Positions 8,031 through 16,449 are shown, numbered from the stretch's first letter. The stretch is DNA of 64,000 bases from Desulfurobacterium thermolithotrophum DSM 11699 (GCF_000191045.1 NC_015185.1:124001-188000), one strand, 5' to 3'. A program made the numbers and translations. The notes: generated from the letters alone by a model not told the origin.

Positions 8031-9306
8031 GGGTTTAAGACTCCACATTGGTGTCTTTGGAAGAACAAATGTTGGAAAATCAAGTTTTATAAATCTTGTA
8101 ACTGGTCAAGAGGTTTCTATTGTTTCAGACATTCCAGGAACAACTACAGATGTTGTTGAAAAAGCAATGGAAATTTTGCCGATAGGTCCTGTTCTTTTCC
8201 TTGATACAGCTGGAATTGATGACGAAACGCTTTTAGGTAAAGAAAGGGTTAGAAAAGCTTTTGAAGTTTTAAGACGTTGCGATGTTGCGCTGCTTATGCT
8301 TGAACCTAATGTTTTTACTGAATTTGAAAGCAGTCTTATTAAGCTTTTTGAAGAAAAGAAAATACCATACGTTGTAGTTATTAATAAAATTGACGTTCAA
8401 AAACCAGAAAAAGAGTTTTTGAAAAATTTTGAAGAAAAGAAAATTCCGGTAATAGAGATTTGTGCACTAAAGAATAAAAGGGAAGATATTCTTGCAAAAC
8501 TAAAAACGGCACTTTTAAAGGTTGTACCTGAAGAATTTTTAAGAGAACCTCAGCTTATAGGAGACCTTGTTCCTCCAGGTGGTATTGCTGTACTTGTTGT
8601 CCCTATAGATTTAGAAGCTCCTAAAGGTCGTCTAATACTACCTCAAGTTCAGACAATTAGAAATGTTCTTGATAGTGATGCAACAGCTATAGTTGTAAAA
8701 GAAAGAGAACTACCTTATCTTCTTTCTGTTCTTAACAGAAAATCTGATGTTATCGTCTGTGATTCTCAAGTTGTCTTAAAAGTGGCTGGAGATGTCCCTC
8801 AAGGTGTTAAATTTACAACATTTTCAATCCTTTTTTCCCGATATAAAGGAGATATTGTTGAATTTGCAAAAGGACTTCATGCTTTGAAAAACTTAAAAGA
8901 GGGAGCCAAAGTTTTAATAGCCGAAGCATGTACGCATCATCCTATAGAAGACGATATAGGAAGAGTAAAAATTCCTCGCTGGATAAGGCAGTATACTGGT
9001 TTAAAGGATATTAGTTTTTCTTTTCATTCAGGAAGAAGTTATCCTGAAGACCTTTCCGAGTACGATCTTGTTGTTCACTGTGGAGCTTGCACACTTAATA
9101 GAAGAGAAATGCTTTCAAGAATTGAGTTAGCAAAATCTAAAAATGTTCCTATTACAAATTACGGTATGTGTATTTCTCTTGTTCAAGGAGTTATTGAAAA
9201 AGTTTTAGAACCATTTCCAGCAGCCTTGCTTGCCTTTAGAAATCAGTTTGGGAGGAAAAAGTATGATTACCGTAACAGAAGAAGCTGTAAAATCTTGGAT
9301 GCATAA
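8014..9306 (+). CDS. hydF: [FeFe] hydrogenase maturation GTPase / scaffold
   Basis: A 430-aa maturation scaffold. The N-terminal GTPase domain has the P-loop GRTNVGKS (16-23), DIPGTT, DTAGI and NKID. The middle domain dimerises. The C-terminal domain carries the cluster motif C306-x-H308, x46, H355-C356-x2-C359, matching the CxHx(44-53)HCxxC pattern of HydF. HydF holds the 2Fe precursor of the H-cluster and hands it to HydA. The last 15 residues (after NQFGRKK) run over the hydG start by 44 bases and look like frame spill-over. The start ATG has GAGGAG upstream inside aspA. Confidence 0.96.
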   Translation: MITTPKGLRLHIGVFGRTNVGKSSFINLVTGQEVSIVSDIPGTTTDVVEKAMEILPIGPVLFLDTAGIDDETLLGKERVRKAFEVLRRCDVALLMLEPNVFTEFESSLIKLFEEKKIPYVVVINKIDVQKPEKEFLKNFEEKKIPVIEICALKNKREDILAKLKTALLKVVPEEFLREPQLIGDLVPPGGIAVLVVPIDLEAPKGRLILPQVQTIRNVLDSDATAIVVKERELPYLLSVLNRKSDVIVCDSQVVLKVAGDVPQGVKFTTFSILFSRYKGDIVEFAKGLHALKNLKEGAKVLIAEACTHHPIEDDIGRVKIPRWIRQYTGLKDISFSFHSGRSYPEDLSEYDLVVHCGACTLNRREMLSRIELAKSKNVPITNYGMCISLVQGVIEKVLEPFPAALLAFRNQFGRKKYDYRNRRSCKILDA

Positions 9307-10732
9307 TGTTATTAAAAGAGAGCAGTATGAAAAGTTTATGGAAGGAGGAAAAGATTTTATAAATGATGAAGAAATATGGGAAAAACTTAAAGAAAACTCA
9401 AAGCCTGAGCCTTCAAAGGTAAGAGACATTATAGCGAAAGCTCTTTCTCTTGAAAGACTAGAACCTGATGAAACTGCAACACTTCTTAATGTGGAAGACA
9501 AAGAGCTCTGGCAGGAAATTTTTGAAGCTGCAGGAAAGATTAAAGAAAAGGTTTATGGAAAGAGAATAGTAACATTTGCTCCTCTTTACGTTTCAAACTA
9601 CTGCGTAAATGATTGTGAATACTGCGGTTATAGGATATCAAATAAGCACATAAAGAGAAAACAACTTACAGAAGAAGAGTTAAAAGCAGAAGTAGAAGCA
9701 CTGGTAAAGCAGGGACATAAAAGGCTAATAATGGTTTATGGTGAACATCCTTCTTCTGATGCACGATTTATAGCTAAAACCTTGGAAATAACCTATGGAA
9801 TAAAAATAGAAGGCGGTGAAATAAGACGTGTAAACGTAAATGCAGCACCAATGAGTATTGAAGATCTTGAGTTACTAAGAGATATAGGCATTGGAACGTA
9901 TCAAGTATTTCAAGAAACCTATCATCACGAAACTTACAAAAGACTCCATAAGGGTATAAAGGCAGACTATCATTGGCGTCTTTATTCACTTCACAGAGCT
10001 ATGGAAGCTGGAGTTGATGATGTTGCAATAGGAGCTCTTTTTGGACTTTACGACTGGCGTTTTGAAGTAATGGGACTTCTTTACCATGCAATTGATTTAG
10101 AAAAAAGATTTGGAGGAGTTGGTCCTCATACAATTTCGTTCCCAAGGCTTGAACCAGCTGTTGGAACACCATTTTATGAAAAGAATAAAAAGTACATCGT
10201 AAGTGATGAAGATTTTATGAAACTAGTTGCAGTTATAAGGCTTTCTGTTCCTTACACTGGAATGATTCTTACTGCAAGAGAGCCGAAAGAAGTTAGAGAA
10301 AAAGTTTTACCACTTGGTGTTACGCAGCTTGACTTTGGAACAAACATAGGTGTTGGAGCTTATAGTAAAGGGGCTTATAGTCCCGAAAAGCAGCAGTTTC
10401 TAATTAATGATGAGCGTTCTCTTGACGAAGGAATAAGGTGGCTTGCTGAAAAAGGCTTAATTACAAGCTTCTGCACTGCAGGTTATAGGTGTGGTAGGAC
10501 AGGTAACTACTTTATGGACATAGCAAAGAAAGGGAAAGTACATAAACTCTGTATGCCTAATGCAATACTAACGTTTAAGGAATATCTTCTTGATTACGCA
10601 AGTGAAGAAACAAGGAAGGTAGGCGAAAAACTTATTGAAAAGGAACTTGAATCCTTAGATCCTAAGATTAAAGGAATTATTCAGGATTACCTAAAGAGAA
10701 TAGAAAAAGGAGAGAGAGATCTTTATGTGTAA
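9263..10732 (+). CDS. hydG: HydG: radical SAM tyrosine lyase for [FeFe] hydrogenase maturation
   Basis: A 489-aa radical SAM enzyme that cleaves tyrosine to make CO and cyanide for the H-cluster. The SAM cluster motif C114-x3-C118-x2-C121 (NYCVNDCEYCGY) is intact. The C-terminal auxiliary cluster motif is normally CX2CX22C within CTACYR. Here it reads C404-T-A-G407-Y-R-C410-GRTG, with the last Cys at 430. The second cysteine is thus glycine and a new cysteine lies three residues on. Spacing from C404 to C430 is normal. ATG 9263 follows GGGAGGA; an upstream in-frame start at 9230 is inside hydF and lacks a site. Rest of protein length and motifs are typical. Confidence 0.95.
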   Translation: MITVTEEAVKSWMHNVIKREQYEKFMEGGKDFINDEEIWEKLKENSKPEPSKVRDIIAKALSLERLEPDETATLLNVEDKELWQEIFEAAGKIKEKVYGKRIVTFAPLYVSNYCVNDCEYCGYRISNKHIKRKQLTEEELKAEVEALVKQGHKRLIMVYGEHPSSDARFIAKTLEITYGIKIEGGEIRRVNVNAAPMSIEDLELLRDIGIGTYQVFQETYHHETYKRLHKGIKADYHWRLYSLHRAMEAGVDDVAIGALFGLYDWRFEVMGLLYHAIDLEKRFGGVGPHTISFPRLEPAVGTPFYEKNKKYIVSDEDFMKLVAVIRLSVPYTGMILTAREPKEVREKVLPLGVTQLDFGTNIGVGAYSKGAYSPEKQQFLINDERSLDEGIRWLAEKGLITSFCTAGYRCGRTGNYFMDIAKKGKVHKLCMPNAILTFKEYLLDYASEETRKVGEKLIEKELESLDPKIKGIIQDYLKRIEKGERDLYV

Positions 10733-11006
10733 AGAGAAAGTTGTGGAAAGATTTAGAGAACTTCAAAGAAAGCTAAAAGAAGTATATCCAGATGTAGATG
10801 TTGCCCTCTGCGAGCTCCTTGGTAGAAGGTGGTCTTTCGTGGAGGGAGGTTCTTCTAATCTTTCTCCTTTTGTTAAAAGAATTAAGGTTATAGAACGTTT
10901 TGGTATTTCTATTTTTTATGAGAATTCCCAGGATAATTTAAAAGAAATTATTGACTTTATAAGAGGATATTTTAATGGAGATTTCTTCAAAGAAATTACT
11001 AAATGA
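10725..11006 (+). CDS. hydX: HydX-like small protein of the hydrogenase locus
   Basis: A 93-aa soluble protein rich in charged residues, with no membrane segment and only two cysteines (C2, C29), so no obvious cluster site. It overlaps hydG by 8 bases and hydE by 32, so it is certainly part of the operon. In Shewanella the same slot (hydA-hydB-fdhC-hydG-hydX-hydE-hydF) holds a small protein called HydX, and I use the symbol on position and size alone. Central features are VALCELLGRRWSFVEGG and a basic VKRIKVIERFGISIFYE. Function is unknown; a role in maturation or stability of the hydrogenase is inference. Confidence 0.7.
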   Translation: MCKEKVVERFRELQRKLKEVYPDVDVALCELLGRRWSFVEGGSSNLSPFVKRIKVIERFGISIFYENSQDNLKEIIDFIRGYFNGDFFKEITK

Positions 11007-12102
11007 ACTATTTTCCAATGGTATTAGCCGTTCTCTTCTTTCTTTAGCTGATTTAATAAGAAAACAAAAGGTAGGAAACTACGTTTACTTTAGAGGTCTT
11101 ATAGAAATATCAAATGTATGTCAGAAAAATTGCTATTACTGTGGCCTTAGAAAAGATAACAAAAACGTCAAAAGGTATACTCTAACTGAAGATGAAGTCG
11201 TTGAACTTGCTCTTTTAATTTATAAAAAGGGAATAAAATCTCTTGCTCTTCAATCAGGAGAAATGGAAAACGAAGCTTTTTTTGAAAAGCTTTTAAGGAT
11301 TATTCGTAAAATAAAAGAAAAAACAAAGAAGATAGACATTCAAAACGGAGAAGAACCAAAAGGTGCTGGAATAACCGGATCATTTGGAGAGTTAGAAAGA
11401 GAACACTATGAAGAGCTCTTTAAAGCAGGAGTTCATAGGTATCTTCTAAGGATTGAAACGTCCAAACGGGAGCTTTATGAAAAACTGCATCCTTCAGATC
11501 ATTCTTTTGAAAAAAGACTTAAATGTTTAAAGTGGTTGAAGGAAATAGGTTACCAAGTTGGTACTGGAGTTATTATTGGGATTCCCGGACAGACTTATGA
11601 GGATCTTGTGAATGATCTACTTTTCTTTAAAGATTTTGACATAGATATGATAGGAATGGGGCCTTACATTGAACACCGCGACACTCCAATTTTTTGTTGG
11701 TATAAAGACTTAATAACTTCTAACGGATTTTATAAAAAGGTCTTTGAGCTATCCATAAAGATGATTGCCTTTGCAAGGATTCTACTTGAAGATGTCAATA
11801 TTGTTGCTTCAACAGCTCTTCAGAGTGTTCCTGGATGTGAAAATGCACTTGAACTTGGCATAAAAGCTGGTGCTAATGTTGTAATGCCAGTTTTTACTCC
11901 TTATTCTGAAAGGAAAAACTATAGAATTTACGAAGGAAAGAAAAATCTTACTCCAGAGGAAATGAGTCAAAGAATAAAAAAAGCAGGATATGAACCTGTG
12001 TGGGATAAATGGGGAGATCCATTACATTTCTTTAAAAGAAATAAAATGTCAAATTCTCTTCTTTGCAATTTCGTAAACTTTTCTTCGATGAAGAATAGCT
12101 AA
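10975..12102 (+). CDS. hydE: HydE: radical SAM [FeFe] hydrogenase maturase
   Basis: A 375-aa radical SAM protein with C49-x3-C53-x2-C56 (NVCQKNCYYCG). The family acts on the Fe-CO-CN-cysteine product of HydG while the 2Fe precursor of the H-cluster is built. GEMENEAFFEKLLRI, GITGSFGELE, RIETSKRELYEKLHP and GIIIGIPGQTYEDL match HydE. The normal HydE end is near DKWGDPLHFF; the last roughly 18 residues after it run into the 3' end of the convergent toxin gene (54-base overlap). Start ATG lies inside hydX after AGAGGAT. Last gene of the hydrogenase operon. Confidence 0.94.
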   Translation: MEISSKKLLNELFSNGISRSLLSLADLIRKQKVGNYVYFRGLIEISNVCQKNCYYCGLRKDNKNVKRYTLTEDEVVELALLIYKKGIKSLALQSGEMENEAFFEKLLRIIRKIKEKTKKIDIQNGEEPKGAGITGSFGELEREHYEELFKAGVHRYLLRIETSKRELYEKLHPSDHSFEKRLKCLKWLKEIGYQVGTGVIIGIPGQTYEDLVNDLLFFKDFDIDMIGMGPYIEHRDTPIFCWYKDLITSNGFYKKVFELSIKMIAFARILLEDVNIVASTALQSVPGCENALELGIKAGANVVMPVFTPYSERKNYRIYEGKKNLTPEEMSQRIKKAGYEPVWDKWGDPLHFFKRNKMSNSLLCNFVNFSSMKNS

Positions 12103-12327
12103 GATATATATCTCTTTTTCAGCACAATTAATTTTAAAGACTATTCTATAATCTCCTACTCTTAGTTTCCAAAAACCTTTTAGATTTTTTCTAAGTGGAA
12201 TTCCATATTTTTCAGGAAAAGTCATTAGTTTATTTTCAATTGCAGATTTAATTCTCTTTTTTGTTTCTGATGATATTTCTCTTAAATCTTCCGGAATTTT
12301 GTGATGATAAAATACCTTATAATTCAT
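12049..12327 (-). CDS. RelE/ParE-family toxin
   Basis: A 92-aa basic protein of the RelE/ParE toxin fold: YKVFYHHKIPEDLREI at the start, PLRKNLKGFWKLRVGDYRIVFKI in the middle (a RelE-type core), and AILHRRKVYEIAKKR at the end. RelE members cleave mRNA on the ribosome and ParE members poison gyrase; the family alone does not decide which. ATG 12327 follows GAGG; an upstream ATG at 12342 is also in frame but lies inside the antitoxin. It overlaps the antitoxin by 11 bases. Its 3' end overlaps hydE in convergent orientation. Confidence 0.9.
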   Translation of the reverse strand: MNYKVFYHHKIPEDLREISSETKKRIKSAIENKLMTFPEKYGIPLRKNLKGFWKLRVGDYRIVFKINCAEKEIYILAILHRRKVYEIAKKRI

Positions 12328-12550
12328 TCCATATTTCCTCATGAGTTAGAGCTTTTTCTCTATCAAATGAGTAGTCTCTTTCTTCTGCTGTTTTTACAAG
12401 TACAACATCTTCTCTAAGCTCGAGAGCTTCTTTAATAAGTTCTCTAGCTGTTCTAGATAGAGAAAGTCCTGATTCTTTTGAAAGTTTTTTTAAAGCTTCA
12501 TATAAACTTTCTTCAAGAACGATATTAATTCGAGGGTTTTTTGTAGGCAT
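12317..12550 (-). CDS. RelB/CopG-like ribbon-helix-helix antitoxin
   Basis: A 77-aa protein. The N-terminal 45 residues (RINIVLEESLYEALKKLSKESGLSLSRTARELIKEAL) form a ribbon-helix-helix DNA-binding domain, and the acidic tail (DYSFDREKALTHEEIWNEL) would wrap the toxin. It starts with a GAGGTAAG site and comes first in the pair, the usual antitoxin-toxin order. Such antitoxins repress their own promoter, and a palindrome upstream (12583-12590) is a candidate operator. Confidence 0.9.
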   Translation of the reverse strand: MPTKNPRINIVLEESLYEALKKLSKESGLSLSRTARELIKEALELREDVVLVKTAEERDYSFDREKALTHEEIWNEL

Positions 12551-12582
12551 TTCTTACCTCACACGGATTAGGTTCATCATTT

Positions 12583-12616
12583 TTGTACAAATTATATAAG
12601 ATATATTAATTTTCAA
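12583..12616 (-). promoter_or_regulatory. Candidate promoter and operator of the toxin-antitoxin pair
   Basis: On the minus strand TTGAAA (12611-12616) and TATAAT (12591-12596) are separated by 14 bases, shorter than ideal. The palindrome TTGTACAA (12583-12590) directly follows the -10, where a ribbon-helix-helix repressor could sit. Consensus and position only. Confidence 0.4.
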
Positions 12617-12634
12617 GGTATTTGGTTCTTATAG

Positions 12635-14158
12635 TTAAAATTCTGTATCTCCGAGTTCAAGGAAATTGCTTAAATCTTTTTCAGAAATTTGAGTACTTTC
12701 TTTATACTTTTTCCATTCACTAACAGCACTTATGTCATTTCCACCTTTCTTTGATCTTGCAAGTTTAATCTTCACAAGTGCAGGAATGGGAATCATTTTT
12801 CCCATAATAAGAGCTTCTCCAACATTAAGAGATGGGAGCTGGTCTACAAGATCTGAGCTCAAAGATTCTGAAGCTTGTTGAACGTGCCTTTGATCTCCAG
12901 GTTCAACTAATCTAAGAATTATCATGTTGTTAGCCTGAGAAAGAGCATTTGAATCAAGAGCTTTGGGTCTTTGAGTAACTAAACAAAGTCCTAAACCAAA
13001 TTTTCTTCCTTCCCTTGCAATTCTTGAAATCCAGTATCTTGATTTTGTGTTAATTGTAGATGATGCTAAGATATGAGCTTCTTCTAAAATCATAAAAACT
13101 GGAAATTCAAGCCCCCCTGTTTCATTTCTAACATGAGCTTTCCTCTTTTCCAGAATATTCCTTAAAACGTGGCTTACGACAATGTCGGCTATTTTTTCAT
13201 CAACGTGGGATAGGTCTAGAACGTTGAGTTTTCCAAATTCAATTTGATCAACTATTGGAGTCTGGAGAAGATTAAAAAGATCTGAATAAAATTCTTGCAT
13301 ATCTTCAACTTTGTTTATTACACCTGTTATCGACTTCCAATCTTCTTTGTATGCTTCATCAGTTTTATAGGCTTGGAGCTCCCCTAAAAGCCTTCCCCAA
13401 AAGTTTGAAGCTGAAATCTGTCCGTTTTGAATTTCTTCTACTGTTATTTTAAAGGCTCTTCTTAAATATCTATCTTGGATGTAAGCACTATCATCAACGT
13501 TGGCAAAGAGTCTGAATTCATGGTAACTTAATCTTGTTGGATTAAGTTCAAGGTCTATTCTTCTTACACACGGTTTTCCATTTCTTTTATAATCAAAATT
13601 TACGTATTCTCCATGCATATCAAAAACCAAAATCGTTCCAAACTTATCAAGCATACCCTCAAGGATTACTGAAACTGTATTTGATTTACCTCCACCTGTA
13701 ACTGCAAGAATTGCAAGGTGTCTACTGACTATACTATCTATATCAATGAAGACATCCACATCTTCTCTTGTAAGTAAATGTCCTATGTGAATTTTTCTAT
13801 CGTCATTTTTTCCAAATACCTTTTGAAGAGTTTCCTTAGAAGCTCTAAATATGTTTGTTCCCGGTTCTGGAGGAATTCGCGGAATAAACATCTTCTTATC
13901 TACATCTCCAAGAAGGGATATTTTTCCCAAAAAGAAAGAGTTTTTACCTATTAATGTTTTAAGGTGTTCAACATCTTCAGGTTCAAGATCTTCAGTTAAA
14001 GATTTATTAACTCTCTTTATTTCCTTTACAAATCCTAAAACTTTATAGCCTTCATACTCAAGTTCTACATAATCTCCAAGTTGAATGATTTCTGAACTTA
14101 TAAAATCAACTTCTCTAGTGGAAGGTTCTCCTATACATACTCCTATTGGTTTGACCAT
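12635..14158 (-). CDS. HerA-like hexameric ATPase (DUF87/HAS-barrel)
   Basis: About 507 aa. An N-terminal HAS-barrel-like region (PIGVCIGEPSTREVDFI..., residues 1-80) precedes a FtsK/HerA-type ATPase with Walker A VTGGGKSNT, FDMHGEY, Walker B PVFMILEEAH and the arginine-finger region SRYWISRIAREGRKFGLGLCLVTQRP. HerA proteins translocate DNA, usually with the nuclease NurA in end resection. No NurA gene is present in the window. ATG 14158 follows GGAGG; an open extension of 17 codons runs into the tnpB right end. The nearest upstream DNA is the mobile-element remnant, so its promoter may have been replaced. Confidence 0.88.
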   Translation of the reverse strand: MVKPIGVCIGEPSTREVDFISSEIIQLGDYVELEYEGYKVLGFVKEIKRVNKSLTEDLEPEDVEHLKTLIGKNSFFLGKISLLGDVDKKMFIPRIPPEPGTNIFRASKETLQKVFGKNDDRKIHIGHLLTREDVDVFIDIDSIVSRHLAILAVTGGGKSNTVSVILEGMLDKFGTILVFDMHGEYVNFDYKRNGKPCVRRIDLELNPTRLSYHEFRLFANVDDSAYIQDRYLRRAFKITVEEIQNGQISASNFWGRLLGELQAYKTDEAYKEDWKSITGVINKVEDMQEFYSDLFNLLQTPIVDQIEFGKLNVLDLSHVDEKIADIVVSHVLRNILEKRKAHVRNETGGLEFPVFMILEEAHILASSTINTKSRYWISRIAREGRKFGLGLCLVTQRPKALDSNALSQANNMIILRLVEPGDQRHVQQASESLSSDLVDQLPSLNVGEALIMGKMIPIPALVKIKLARSKKGGNDISAVSEWKKYKESTQISEKDLSNFLELGDTEF

Positions 14159-14181
14159 AGAAGCCTCCGATTTAATTGCAA

Positions 14182-14364
14182 GTGAACTATTCCGCCCTAT
14201 TGGCCGCAAGAGGATTCCTGCTTCAACGAGGGATAGCTAACACTCTCTTTAGAGAGTGCCCCGCCATTGCCCTCTCCACGAGGCTTTAGTTCGGGTCTCC
14301 GCTATAAATATTATAGATATTATAGAACAACCAACGCCTCAACAGTTCGCTCTGTATCTCCTCC
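14182..14364 (-). mobile_element. Decayed tnpB 3' end and right end (omegaRNA region) of an IS200/IS605-type element
   Basis: On the minus strand 14301-14197 reads RRPELKPRGEGNGGALS, then SYPSLKQESSCGQ and stop, a typical TnpB C-terminus. It is followed by a hairpin with a short loop and the end TAGTTCAC (14182-14187), the usual right end of IS605-type tnpB elements, where the guide RNA scaffold (omegaRNA) ends. Just upstream DTERTVEALVVL is in the same frame but separated by stops in an AT repeat (14302-14322). CACTCTC-TTTA-GAGAGTG (about 14241-14258) forms a strong stem. The main body of tnpB is absent. Identification rests on remembered family ends. Confidence 0.72.
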
Positions 14365-14404
14365 CTTACGTAAAGGGACTTAGAGCGTATTTCAAAGTTA
14401 AATT

Positions 14405-14432
14405 TAAAAAAAAGGAGGTCCGAAGACCTCCT
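14405..14432 (-). terminator. Terminator of the TonB-dependent receptor gene
   Basis: On the minus strand AGGAGGTC, loop TTCG and GACCTCCT are followed by eight T residues. It stands 29 bases past the receptor stop codon. UUCG loops are typical of strong terminators. Confidence 0.9.
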
Positions 14433-14460
14433 AAAGAAGATGGGAAGGTTTAAAAGATGG

Positions 14461-16449
14461 CTAAAAGAGTGCTTTTATGGAAAGAGAATAGTTTCTTCCT
14501 GGCATTTCATAGTTTTCAACGTAGTAATATTTTTTGTCGAAAAGATTGTTTATTTGGAAGTTAAAAGTGATGTTTTTTACAGGAGATATAGAATAAGAGA
14601 CATCAATAACTCCCAAACCTGGAAGTTTTTCTGTATAGCCATTCCTTTTTGAGTAGAATGTACCTGTCAATTTTAGAGCATCTCTTTTAAGTAAGTTCTT
14701 CTTGGTTATTGCTGTTGTTAACTTATGTTTTGGAATTAAAACTGAAGGGTCAGGTGTTTTATCAGGAGTAAATTTAGACTTAGAAGTTTTTGTATCTTGG
14801 TAGGAATAAGCAGTATATACTGATAAATTCTCAAGGAGTTTCCAGTTACTACTTATTTCAAGCCCATTAAGCCTGTAGTAATCAAGATTTTCGATTATTC
14901 TATCGGGAAATGACTTATTTAAAACATCTTTTGCCGCTTCAAAGTTGCTTACAATGAAGTCTCTTATTTCATATCTATAAATTCTTGCAGTAAGTTTTAA
15001 GTTAGGAAACTTCTTTCTAATTCCAACCTCGTAGTCCCAACCTTTTTCTGCTTTTAAGTCGTAATCATAACCTTTACTTTTTATATCTGAATATTCTTTA
15101 CTGTACCAAAGGATTTCTTCTGCTCTTGGTGGTCTATAGACCCTACCTGTACCAGCAAAAAGTTCTACACTTCCTAATTTTTTGCTTAGGGTCAGAGAGG
15201 GAAGAATTTGTGTACCTTTGATGTTTGGCGCATCAGTAATGCTATTGCCTTTCCAGTTTTCCACTCTTAAGCCAGTTTTAATTGTTAACAAAGGTAATTC
15301 TTTTTTAAACTCTCCAAAAAGAGCAAATCTTCTTAGTGCATTGTGATTTTTGGCCACAAAAGGTTTTCCATTTTTATCTATTTGACCGTATCCAGAATTT
15401 TGAAACTCTATTCCTCCAATTCCTTCTCCATTTAAAATGGAAAGATTTTCGTAAGTTGTTCTAAAGCCATAGGTTCTATCATCTTGACCGTTAAACCTAA
15501 GATAAGTTAGTTTTATGCCTGCTGGTGTTTTGAAGAAACCGTAGTATCTTTCTTTTTTGTAACTTTTATTTGTATAAATTGCAAGGTTTAAAAGTCCAAT
15601 GTCAGTATCTTTTGATAGGGAAACTCCAAATCTATCGGTTGTTCTTTCTATATAGTTTTCACCTTCCTTTTCAATAAGTTTAAGCTTACAGTAAGGGGCA
15701 CAAGCTAAGCTAAAGTAGGTTTCTTTAACTACAGGATAATCACTATCGTAGTTTGTTTTAGCATTGTTAGGATCATTAAGAACGGGTATTCCGTCTTTTA
15801 TTCTGTATCTTCCAGCAAAAACTTTTATAACGGTAGAATCTCCTATTAAATGGTAAAAGGTTACTTTTCCATTTTTGCTATCCATGAAGTCGTTTCTTAG
15901 ATATCCATCGCTTTTCATTCCTCCAAAGGAGAGCTCTATTCCGTTAGTTTCCCAGCTTCCAAGATAATTCACACTGCCTTTAATAGTTCCAAAAGAACCG
16001 GTTAGAGAATTAATTTCCAAAGTATTTTTTGTAGGAAATCCTTTTGTTTTAATGATAATATTTCCTCCCGGATTTGAACCGTAAATGACAGAAGGTCCAT
16101 AGATAACTTCAAGCTTTTTTATTTTCTCAGGGTCTAATGTTGATAGGTCAATGTAAAAGTTACCTCTTATACCAGAACCATTTAAAGGAAATTCATCAAG
16201 GTATATGTACACTCTTTCAGGACTAAAGCTTCTAAGAAAGATTTTGTCTCTTGGAGATACAGAACTACTGAGACTTGCAAGATTTAGTCCAGGTAGTAAA
16301 TCGATATCTTTTTTTAGTGAAAGATATTGAGAAGTTATTTTCTGCTCAGTTTTATCTATTCCTACTGCTGAAGATGCTTCTATTACAACTTCTTGAGCCG
16401 TTGCTGGTAGACAAAAGAAAGTTGATAAAAGAAGAATCTTTCTTATCAC
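14461..16449 (-). CDS. TonB-dependent outer-membrane receptor
   Basis: A 662-aa outer-membrane receptor. A signal peptide (residues 1-18, ending ATAQ) is followed by a plug domain (DIDLLPGLNLASLSSSVSPRDKIFLRSFSPERVYIYLDEFPL..., PSVIYGSNPGGNIII, about 40-140) and a beta-barrel ending in SLSIKALF with the terminal Phe of barrel proteins. Such proteins import siderophores, cobalamin or metals with energy from TonB-ExbBD. No ExbB, ExbD, TonB or periplasmic carrier is nearby, so the substrate is unknown. GTG 16449 follows GGGAG. A promoter lies upstream and a terminator downstream, so it is a single-gene unit. Confidence 0.9.
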   Translation of the reverse strand: MIRKILLLSTFFCLPATAQEVVIEASSAVGIDKTEQKITSQYLSLKKDIDLLPGLNLASLSSSVSPRDKIFLRSFSPERVYIYLDEFPLNGSGIRGNFYIDLSTLDPEKIKKLEVIYGPSVIYGSNPGGNIIIKTKGFPTKNTLEINSLTGSFGTIKGSVNYLGSWETNGIELSFGGMKSDGYLRNDFMDSKNGKVTFYHLIGDSTVIKVFAGRYRIKDGIPVLNDPNNAKTNYDSDYPVVKETYFSLACAPYCKLKLIEKEGENYIERTTDRFGVSLSKDTDIGLLNLAIYTNKSYKKERYYGFFKTPAGIKLTYLRFNGQDDRTYGFRTTYENLSILNGEGIGGIEFQNSGYGQIDKNGKPFVAKNHNALRRFALFGEFKKELPLLTIKTGLRVENWKGNSITDAPNIKGTQILPSLTLSKKLGSVELFAGTGRVYRPPRAEEILWYSKEYSDIKSKGYDYDLKAEKGWDYEVGIRKKFPNLKLTARIYRYEIRDFIVSNFEAAKDVLNKSFPDRIIENLDYYRLNGLEISSNWKLLENLSVYTAYSYQDTKTSKSKFTPDKTPDPSVLIPKHKLTTAITKKNLLKRDALKLTGTFYSKRNGYTEKLPGLGVIDVSYSISPVKNITFNFQINNLFDKKYYYVENYEMPGRNYSLSIKALF

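Noticed and set aside
14440-14652. A 70-codon plus-strand open frame beside the TonB receptor end.
   Set aside because: It lies antisense to the receptor C-terminus and has no recognisable product.
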